This document shows, in pieces, positions 57,776-64,000 of a stretch of DNA of 64,000 bases. The position numbers and the translations under genes were made by a program. The stretch's first letter is position 1; every line of letters starts with the position of its first letter. The stretch comes from Pyropia yezoensis (Eukaryota; Rhodophyta; Bangiophyceae; Bangiales; Bangiaceae). The stretch covers positions 23,895,554 through 23,959,553 of the forward strand of contig CM020619.1 of the NCBI GenBank assembly GCA_009829735.1, in the 5' to 3' direction. Under the pieces are notes generated by a model. It ran no database searches. It saw nothing but the letters and a program-made list of their open reading frames with translations, and was not told where the DNA came from.

Positions 57776-58555
57776 ATGGCCACTTCTACCGGGCCATTGC
57801 ACCTTCCCAGTATATCCCCCCGCCAACTTGCCCGCTACTTTGCTCGCACCATCCTGCATCACCCCACGTCCATGCGTGCCACCCCCCCCACGTCTGTGAT
57901 GCGGCTTCCCCCTCCTCCATCCCCTGCGGCCGTTGCCGCGGGTGAGCCCGGCGTCGGCGTTTTCTTCTACCCCGCAGCGGCCGAGGTGAAGACCGCGGCG
58001 TTTGCTACGGGCACTCTAGGCGAGACGGTCACCTCCTTGCATGATGTACGCGTGCAGACGGCGCGCGCACTCGCTGGCCGTCGTCGCGCCGAGGCGGAGC
58101 TTCTGCTGTGGGGGGCGGGTGGGACGGCCAGCCTGGTGCGGTCGGCCGTGGTGGGGGTGTCGGACGGCTACGCTGTCACCCTCCGGTTGGACGGTACGGG
58201 CTTCCGGGTGGAGAGCAAGGTAGTCGAGGCGCCCCAATTGTCAATGGCAGCTAATGGGAGGGTTATCACCGGCCTTGCTAGTGCAGAACCGGCGGCATCA
58301 GAGGAGGTGGTGGTGCTTCGCATTGGGTTCTCGAACGTCCACACTTTGCCCGCGGTGGACCCCGTGACGGGCGTGCGGCTGATTGTTCTTGGCCCACAAG
58401 CGTTGCAGGTGGCAGGCATTGACCACCAGGCGGTGCATCAGATGGCGGCCAAGGTACGAGCGCTCCGGCCGGCCGCCCGGGACCCATATAAGAATAAGGG
58501 CATTCGCTATGAGGGGGAGCCCCTTCGAAAGAAGGAGAGCAAGAAGGATTCATAG
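57776..58555 (+). CDS. Organellar (probably mitochondrial) ribosomal protein uL6
   Basis: 259 codons from ATG 57776 (context GCA ATG G); the open frame to 57578 lacks an ATG. The C-terminus is the unmistakable bacterial-type L6 signature: AAKVRALRPAARDPYKNKG followed by IRYEGEPLRKKE. Earlier family segments are visible: VRSAVVGVSDGYAVTLRLDGTGF (L6 VVGVTKGYEKKL) and VLRIGFSNVHTLPA (LSLGYSHPV). The first 45 residues are rich in Arg/Ser/Thr with almost no acidic residues (SPRQLARYFARTILHHP), consistent with a mitochondrial presequence; a plastid target cannot be excluded. About 25 extra residues lie between the two halves (ESKVVEAPQL ... EPAASEE). It binds 23S-type rRNA near the GTPase centre. 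Confidence 0.85.
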   Translation: MATSTGPLHLPSISPRQLARYFARTILHHPTSMRATPPTSVMRLPPPPSPAAVAAGEPGVGVFFYPAAAEVKTAAFATGTLGETVTSLHDVRVQTARALAGRRRAEAELLLWGAGGTASLVRSAVVGVSDGYAVTLRLDGTGFRVESKVVEAPQLSMAANGRVITGLASAEPAASEEVVVLRIGFSNVHTLPAVDPVTGVRLIVLGPQALQVAGIDHQAVHQMAAKVRALRPAARDPYKNKGIRYEGEPLRKKESKKDS

Positions 58556-58972
58556 GAGATGTACATTCGCGGCGAGTTTCTCCGCCTGCGGCGGCCGACG
58601 GGGTGGTGTCGCGCGGCTGTTGGCAGCTCCTTAAAGTCGTGCTGTTGCCGATGTCTCAACCTGTTTCTTTCGCGTGGATGTTCCACTATCGCTTTAAGCA
58701 AACTGGCGCGGTCCACTGCCTCCTTCCTTCCAGCCCGCCTCCTCATGCCCGCGGTTGCTCTTGGTGCCACGGTTTCGTTGGGAGGCAGGCGGGTGGGTGA
58801 CACGATAGCACCCTATGCGAAGGGCCATTGGCTGGACCGACCCTGGCCTCGGCGTAGCGACGATGGCGTGACCAGGCACGGGTGTGTGGAAGCCACGAGA
58901 GGGGGCGGAACGCCAGCAACTCGGTCTCGCGCGGATTTAGTACAAGTGGCAAAGCACCACTAGCTGTCCAAA
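58556..58972. other. Convergent intergenic region
   Basis: Holds the 3' ends of the uL6 and aminotransferase genes. No further feature; frames across it are shadows. Confidence 0.5.
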
Positions 58973-60430
58973 TCACTTGCTACTCGCGAGCAGGCTCGCC
59001 AGCGCGTCGTCGAGGTAGCTCACGGCCTTCTTCACCTCACTCTGCGAGATGACCAGTGGCGGTACAAACCGGACCACCCGCGTGCCAGCGGGCACCAACA
59101 GCACCCCGCTGGCCATGCACGCGGCGACCACATCACCAGCCGTAAAGGGCGCGTCCTCAGCCAGCTCCAGTCCCACTAGCAGCCCCCAGCCCCGCACATC
59201 AGACACAACTTTGGGGCCATACTTGCCCGCCACCACCTCCAGCTGCTGGACCAGCTCATCGCCCCGCGCCGTCACGTTGGCAATCACGCCCCCATTGGTC
59301 AGCGCGTCCGCCACGGTAAGGCCAGCGGCCGATGCGAGCGGGTTCCCCCCAAACGTTGACGCGTGGTCGCCGGGCTCAAAGACGTCACAGTGGGCGGCGC
59401 AGAGCATGGCGCCAATGGGGATACCCGCGCCCAGGCCCTTGGCAGTAGTCACCACGTCGGGCGTGACGTCCAGGTGCTCATGACCCCACACGCGGCCGGT
59501 GCGGCCCATCCCCGTCTGCACCTCATCCACCATCAGCAGCGCCCCCGACGCGTCACAGAGCTCCCGGGCGGCAGCGAAAAACGCCCTTGTCCCAGGATTC
59601 ACCCCGCCCTCCCCCTGCAGCGGCTCGAGGAGGATGGCCGCCACGTTGGCAGCGCCCACTGACGCGACCGTCGCGGCCAGCGCGTCGGCGTCGTTGTAGG
59701 GGGTGTAGACAAAGCCTGGCACCAGCGGGTGGAAGCCCTTGTGGTACTTGGGCTGCCCCGTCGCCGTGATGGCCGCAAGCGTGCGGCCGTGGAAGGACGC
59801 CTCGGCCGTGATGATCACTGGGGACGCCCCCGCGGGGGGCGCAAAGTCGTGCTTGGCGTGCCAGTGCTTGCGGGCAAGCTTAATGGCCGCCTCGTTGGCC
59901 TCTGCGCCCGAGTTGCAAAAGAAGGCCTTGTCGGCGGGCGAGTTGTCGACGAGCCACGCCGCCAGTTGACCCTGCGGCGTCGTGTAGTAGAGGTTGGACA
60001 CGTGGTGCACCCGGCCCAGCTGCTCCGTCACCGCCGCGATGAGCCCTGGGTGGGCGTGGCCGAGGCAGCACGTCGCGATACCCGCCACGCAGTCAATGTA
60101 GTGCTTCCCGTCCGAGTCCCACACGGACGCGCCCTGCCCCCGCTCCAGCACCAGCGGGTAGCGGCCGTACGTGCGCATGACGACAGCGTCAAAGTCCTTG
60201 ATGGCGGCGGCGGGCGTCGGCAGGTCCACAGATCCAGACGGCGGCGTCAGCGGCTCGGCGACGGCACGGAGGGTGGCGGCGCCGGGCGCCCGGGGGGGGG
60301 CCGCCCCCGCCACCACGGCGAGGCGGCCCTGCCGCCCGGGCCGCAGGGGCACCACGCCGCCTGCACAAAAGGCGCTGGACGTCGCTGACGGCAGCGCGGA
60401 CGTGAGGGTGCAGGGGGGAACAAATGCCAT
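58973..60430 (-). CDS. ARGD: Acetylornithine aminotransferase, plastid-type
   Basis: 485 codons from ATG 60430 (context CCACC ATGG). A PLP-dependent class III aminotransferase converting N-acetylglutamate 5-semialdehyde to N-acetylornithine in arginine synthesis. Residues about 1-60 are Ala/Pro/Ser/Arg-rich with few acidic residues, a likely plastid transit peptide, since arginine synthesis in algae is plastidial. Catalytic-domain landmarks are DGKHYIDCVAGIATCCLGH, FFCNSGAEANEAAIKLAR (PLP phosphate contact), SFHGRTLAA, the Asp of LLMVDEVQTGMGRTG, the Schiff-base lysine in TTAKGLGAGIPIGA, and HASTFGGNPLA. Full length, no intron. It is divergent to the sulfotransferase gene, with about 390 bp between starts. 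Confidence 0.95.
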   Translation of the reverse strand: MAFVPPCTLTSALPSATSSAFCAGGVVPLRPGRQGRLAVVAGAAPPRAPGAATLRAVAEPLTPPSGSVDLPTPAAAIKDFDAVVMRTYGRYPLVLERGQGASVWDSDGKHYIDCVAGIATCCLGHAHPGLIAAVTEQLGRVHHVSNLYYTTPQGQLAAWLVDNSPADKAFFCNSGAEANEAAIKLARKHWHAKHDFAPPAGASPVIITAEASFHGRTLAAITATGQPKYHKGFHPLVPGFVYTPYNDADALAATVASVGAANVAAILLEPLQGEGGVNPGTRAFFAAARELCDASGALLMVDEVQTGMGRTGRVWGHEHLDVTPDVVTTAKGLGAGIPIGAMLCAAHCDVFEPGDHASTFGGNPLASAAGLTVADALTNGGVIANVTARGDELVQQLEVVAGKYGPKVVSDVRGWGLLVGLELAEDAPFTAGDVVAACMASGVLLVPAGTRVVRFVPPLVISQSEVKKAVSYLDDALASLLASSK

Positions 60431-60639
60431 GGTGGGCACCAACGCCGTACCTGGGATCGCGATGGCGGAGGATGGGCAGGACGGGGGCCCCCGTGGAGGA
60501 CGGTCGCGTCTTTAATGCTCTGCTGCGCTGCACAGACGCCCTGGAGCACCACCGTCAGGCAGCGTGGTTGACGAGGAGATACGCACGAAGACTCTCGAGT
60601 CGCTGGGAATGAAAGTTGAAAAGAGTGGGATCAAACGTG

Positions 60640-60677
60640 GCGACACCACTGTCGGCCTCGGCCGACAGTGGTGTCGC
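60640..60677. promoter_or_regulatory. 17-bp perfect inverted repeat in a divergent promoter
   Basis: GCGACACCACTGTCGGC (60640-60656) and its exact complement (60661-60677) flank a CTCG loop. It lies between the starts of the divergent aminotransferase and sulfotransferase genes, about 210 bp and 145-185 bp from their start codons. It could be a dimeric regulator site, a cruciform, or a 5' UTR hairpin of the sulfotransferase. The palindrome is certain; the function is inference. Confidence 0.6.
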
Positions 60678-60822
60678 GGCAGAGAGCAAGAGCTCCGCCG
60701 AACAGCGAAAGGGACCCACTCGCACCACTCGACCGATGAGCCCAGCCCCCTTCAAGGGGGGGGATGTTCCCCCCTACCTACCCTCTCCCTTTCGCCTTCT
60801 GGCGAAAAATGCCCCATCCGCC

Positions 60823-62379
60823 ATGATGAACCGCCCCTTTGTCCGCCGCTTCACCCGCACCCTCCGCCGTCTCTGCCGCGTCCGCCTCGCCGCCGCGGCC
60901 GCCCCGCTGCTGCCCTTCGCGGTCCGTGGCGGCGGTGGCGGCAGCGGCCACAGCGGTGGTGGCGGGCGAGGAAGCCGGAGACCTCCCCCCCTGCCCCGCC
61001 CTTCCCCCCTGCTGCTCGGGCGGCTGCGAACGGTGGGCACCGCCGCGGCGGTCGTGTGGGCGCTGCGGTCGGCGCTGCGGGCGGCGACGCCCACCACCCC
61101 CGAGGCCGCCGCGGCGATTGTGGCTGCCGCCGTCGCCGCTGCCGGCGCGAGGGGGGGTGCCGGCGGGCTACCACGCCTGGCGCCCCTCCCTAGTGAGTGG
61201 TACGCGCCACCGCGGGAAAGGAGTGGTGGCGGCGGCGGCGGCGGCAGCAGCAGCGGCGGGCCAACGCCCACCCCACCCCCCCCCTTGGGCGACGAGGATG
61301 GGGTGGGTGGCCTGGCCGCCGCTGTTGCCGCCGCCGCCCGGCCTGGCGGCTACTGGAACGCCACGTGCGACGAGTCCCCCCCCTCGGCGTACGCGTTTGT
61401 GCACCTCCACAAGACTGGGGGCAACAGCCTCAAGGTCGGTCTGACGGGCTGGGCGCACCGCAACGGCCTGGAGCTGCTCCCCACCTGCCACCCGTCGCGG
61501 TTCGCCGACGCGCGGTGGGACCCGACGCCCGCCCTCGTTGGCCGCCCCCGCCGCGCCGTTGCGGGCGCTGACACGGTCTGTGACCTGGGCGACGTTGCCC
61601 GCCGCGCGCGCGCGGCGGCGCCCACCGTGCCAGACCTGGTGGTGGGGCACGGCGCCGGCGCACTCGGCCGCGTACTACCCCGCGGCGCCGCAACGGTGCG
61701 ACTGTTCACGCTCCTCCGCTCTCCACTGGCGCGTAAGCTGTCCCACTACCGGCACTTTGAGGCGGGCGCCCCGGACGGGGGCGCCCCGACCGTTGGCGTG
61801 CGTACCGCGACCGCTGACAATGCCTCGACGGCCGCGGCAGCGGACGCGTCCTTGCCCCCCCCGGCGTCCCCCCTCCCCGCCCTTGTCGCCTACCTCCTCA
61901 CCCGCAACCGGGCGTACATGACCAAGCGGCTGGCCGGCTGGGGCGGCACCTCTGAACTGGCCACCGCTGCTGCTGCCGCGGCGATTGACGCGGTCCCTGG
62001 AGTGGGCCGCGCGGCCCTCCGCGCCGCAGCCGCCACGTTGGTGCGCTCCTACTTCTTTGTGGGCACCCAAGAGGCCTACGCGGCAGGCGCGTGCGTGCTC
62101 GCGGCGCAGCTCAACGGCGCGTGCTGGGGGGGGCGCTCGGGGGTGGGCGTTAAGCGGCTGTTGGGGGCGCGCCTGGCGGGCACGCACGAGAACGTGCGCG
62201 GGGGGGGGGGGGGGGCGAGGGGCACTGCTGCCGCTGCGGCGGCTGCCGCGGGAGTGAGCCCGGCGCTGGCCACTGAGGTTGCGCAGGTGGAAGTCCTGGA
62301 TGGAGCGCTGTACGCGCTGGCCACGGCGTTGCTGGAGGAGAAGCTTCGGTGGTACCCCGAGTGTCAGGTGGAAGTATGA
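60823..62379 (+). CDS. Probable Golgi carbohydrate sulfotransferase
   Basis: 518 codons from ATG 60823 (better context than an in-frame ATG at 60736). A basic N-terminus (NRPFVRRFTRTLRRLCRVR) is followed by hydrophobic Ala/Leu-rich stretches, consistent with a type II Golgi anchor. A low-complexity Gly/Pro/Ala stem extends to about residue 180. The catalytic part has the 5'-phosphosulfate-binding motif as YAFVHLHKTGGNSLK (about 190-205) and the 3'-phosphate motif as TLLRSPLARKLSHYRHF (about 300-316). Both are typical of PAPS-dependent carbohydrate sulfotransferases of the Sulfotransfer_2 or 2-O-sulfotransferase type. Cys and Trp residues near the end (NGACWGG, WYPECQ) may form disulfides. A role in sulfated wall galactans is inferred from the presumed red-algal origin. 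Confidence 0.8.
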   Translation: MMNRPFVRRFTRTLRRLCRVRLAAAAAPLLPFAVRGGGGGSGHSGGGGRGSRRPPPLPRPSPLLLGRLRTVGTAAAVVWALRSALRAATPTTPEAAAAIVAAAVAAAGARGGAGGLPRLAPLPSEWYAPPRERSGGGGGGGSSSGGPTPTPPPPLGDEDGVGGLAAAVAAAARPGGYWNATCDESPPSAYAFVHLHKTGGNSLKVGLTGWAHRNGLELLPTCHPSRFADARWDPTPALVGRPRRAVAGADTVCDLGDVARRARAAAPTVPDLVVGHGAGALGRVLPRGAATVRLFTLLRSPLARKLSHYRHFEAGAPDGGAPTVGVRTATADNASTAAAADASLPPPASPLPALVAYLLTRNRAYMTKRLAGWGGTSELATAAAAAAIDAVPGVGRAALRAAAATLVRSYFFVGTQEAYAAGACVLAAQLNGACWGGRSGVGVKRLLGARLAGTHENVRGGGGGARGTAAAAAAAAGVSPALATEVAQVEVLDGALYALATALLEEKLRWYPECQVEV

Positions 62380-62477
62380 GAGGGGCGACACTGAGCGAGC
62401 CAGGCATCTGCTCACGCACGTGTTTTTTCTTTTAAGTGACCTCCCTGCATCTCTCTCCAAAAAAATGCACGGGTCGT
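62380..62477. other. Convergent 3' region between sulfotransferase and deformylase genes
   Basis: Only 98 bp separate the two stop codons, so the 3' UTRs probably overlap. It contains a T-rich stretch (62420-62436). Confidence 0.6.
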
Positions 62478-63251
62478 CTAGGGTGCCGCGTCGTCCCCTT
62501 CGTACTCCTCCACCAGCTCCCGCAGCCGCCCCCCCACCTCTTCCTTCTCCCGCTCTCCCTCCTCCAGCCGGTCGACGTACAACACCCCATCCAGGTGGTC
62601 GTATTCGTGCGCAAAGATGACGGCCTGCCAGCCCGTGAGCTTCATCTTAATGGGCTTCCCCTTGACATTTTGGCCCTCCACCTTGACCGACGTGGACCGC
62701 CGGACGAGGCCGTTCATGCCTGGGAAGGACAGGCACCCTTCCACGTCCACCGCCGTCTCCTTTCCCCACGACACCACCCGCGGGTTGACGAGCACCTTTT
62801 CTGCCAGCCACTTGCGCGCGTCCCCGTCTGGGTTCCACACCATCATGCGGATGTTGACGCCCACCTGCGGCGCCGCCAACCCCACCCCGTTGGCCGCGTA
62901 CATGACCTTGAACATCCCCTTGGCGAGCGCCGCCAGCTCCGCGTCAAACGACGTCACCTCCGCGTTGGGCGCCCGCAGGATGGGGGACGGGTACCGCACG
63001 ACGCGGAGGTGGGTGCCCGGCACGGCGCCGGGGTCCACCTCGTCCGCCGCCGCCACAGACGCGCGCAGGGCGGCGGCGCCACGGCGGGCGGCGCGGGCAC
63101 CGGCGGGGCCCACGGGATGCCGGCGGGTGGTGGGCCGCCGCTGCCGCAGCGGCTGCACGGGGGACCGCCGGCCGGCAGCGGTGGCGAGCGCCGCGACGCT
63201 GCCCGCCCAGCCGGTTACAAAGGCAGGGGGGCGCGGCGGGAGGGGCGGCAT
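62478..63251 (-). CDS. PDF1B: Peptide deformylase, organelle type (PDF1B-like)
   Basis: 257 codons from ATG 63251 (CACC before the ATG); the frame is open to 63524 but only from a GTG. A zinc/iron hydrolase that removes the formyl group from N-formyl-Met of organelle-made proteins. All three catalytic motifs are present: GVGLAAPQVG (motif I), EGCLSFPG (motif II, with the metal-binding Cys) and HEYDHLDG (motif III, two metal His and catalytic Glu). The N-terminal ~70 residues are Ala/Arg/Pro-rich and act as a probable transit peptide. The residue after the EGCLS motif and the HEYDHLDG form fit the plastid/bacterial-like class. Subcellular assignment is inference. A long acidic C-terminal helix follows (EEGEREKEEVGGRLRELVEE). 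Confidence 0.94.
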   Translation of the reverse strand: MPPLPPRPPAFVTGWAGSVAALATAAGRRSPVQPLRQRRPTTRRHPVGPAGARAARRGAAALRASVAAADEVDPGAVPGTHLRVVRYPSPILRAPNAEVTSFDAELAALAKGMFKVMYAANGVGLAAPQVGVNIRMMVWNPDGDARKWLAEKVLVNPRVVSWGKETAVDVEGCLSFPGMNGLVRRSTSVKVEGQNVKGKPIKMKLTGWQAVIFAHEYDHLDGVLYVDRLEEGEREKEEVGGRLRELVEEYEGDDAAP

Positions 63252-64000
63252 GGTGCCAGCAGGCGGGGCGAGCCGCGGGAAGACCGGGGTGGCGGCGGAA
63301 TGTCGCCGGGAGAGCCGTGAAAAACCGCCAAGAGCGAGCGGGCAGACAGAACAGAACAGCAACAGGACGGGAGGGCGACAGGCCAACGGGGTCGGGCGGG
63401 CGAAAGCAGGCGGAGCGGGCCTCACAACAGCGCAGATAGAGGCCGGAGAGTCTGTACCTGACAAGCGTGACGTTAAGCGGGGAGGCGAGCGGCAGGCGCC
63501 TGCAGAAGGGGGCAGAACAAACACCAGCGTACAGGGACAGCAGTGAGGGACACGGCGGCGTCGCCCGGCTGTTGTCGCTCTGCCAAGGCTGCGGCGGGTG
63601 GCCTAGGCGCGGTGGGGGAGCGGGGGGGGCGCTGTGCTCACCGTCACGGTGCCATGTGCGTGGAGATTCGTCCTCCCACGTGGGCCCGCCGTCCCACAAG
63701 AGACGGATTCGTATGAAAAGTTTGGCCCCAATTGAAAGTCCGGTCCTCCTTGTAGAAAGTACGTCCAACCCTTTTCCCATTTGCCCATCTGCGAGCAGGA
63801 CTTGGCCGCCCCCGCCGAGGCGCGGGATCTCCACCAACCGCCGCCACCGCCCACAGCCCCGCAGCGACAGGAAACCCGCCTGCGGGTCAAAGGTCGTGGG
63901 CTGCCCCACCGGGCGCCCCCGGCCACGTCACGAGACACGTCCCCCGCACCCGCCACCACCGCCCTGCATGCCCGTTGCGCGCGCGCCCGCGCGCGCGTCT
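63252..64000. other. Upstream region of the deformylase gene
   Basis: No gene supported; open frames on both strands are Pro/Arg-rich shadows. An AT-richer stretch lies at 63700-63780. The window ends in alternating CG repeats (63977-63997). Confidence 0.5.

Noticed and set aside
1-64000. CRISPR arrays, rRNA genes, tRNA genes
   Set aside because: No regularly spaced repeats of CRISPR type, no rRNA sequence and no cloverleaf seen by eye; a tRNA scan would be needed to exclude tRNAs fully.

Overview
The window looks like nuclear DNA of a GC-rich, intron-poor photosynthetic eukaryote. It encodes a cytosolic ribosomal protein with one spliceosomal-type intron, an organellar ribosomal protein uL6 and an organelle-type peptide deformylase, both with N-terminal extensions, an acetylornithine aminotransferase with a plastid-type N-terminal extension, and a probable Golgi carbohydrate sulfotransferase. 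Very high GC, few introns, a sulfotransferase and many Ty3/gypsy elements together suggest a bangiophycean red alga (Porphyra/Pyropia type). That assignment is inference, not something read from a marker gene.

Layout. 1-4.5 kb: host genes RPS5 (uS7, two exons) and a secreted orphan protein. 4.5-12.4 kb: gene-poor, with a decayed TIR element, a solo LTR inside a G-rich minisatellite, a foldback element carrying an almost perfect 133-bp hairpin, and a 744-bp internally deleted Tc1/mariner element with an intact helix-turn-helix ORF. 12.4-23.2 kb: a complete, very young Ty3/gypsy chromovirus (element 1) with 5-bp target duplications. 23.2-27.3 kb: a cytochrome P450 C-terminal fragment, a decayed gag-protease, a two-finger C2H2 protein and a second solo LTR. 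27.5-48 kb: a three-level nest. A pogo-like transposase pseudogene is split by element 2 (27960-46731), whose gag is in turn split after about 16 codons by element 3 (36176-45824). 48.6-49.2 kb: an inverted solo LTR of the element 3 family. 49.7-51.7 kb: a decayed plus-strand gag relic. 52-57.3 kb: a tyrosine-recombinase (DIRS/PAT/Ngaro-like) retroelement with split direct repeats. 57.8-63.3 kb: a host gene cluster (uL6, ArgD, sulfotransferase, peptide deformylase).

The three Ty3/gypsy elements share an architecture that I regard as the main discovery candidate. Each lies on the minus strand as gag-pol with a chromodomain-like pol C-terminus. Each has the -1 frameshift heptamer GGGAAAC two codons before the gag stop (one codon between). 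Each also carries a large extra ORF on the opposite strand between the 3' LTR and the end of pol. These antisense proteins appear distantly related to each other and match no family I know. In addition, elements 1 and 2 are paved with short inverted repeats through LTR, leader, gag, pol and antisense ORF, roughly one hairpin per 20-40 nt by eye in element 1. Element 3, next to them, is not. This resembles genome-scale ordered RNA structure and needs a computed null model.
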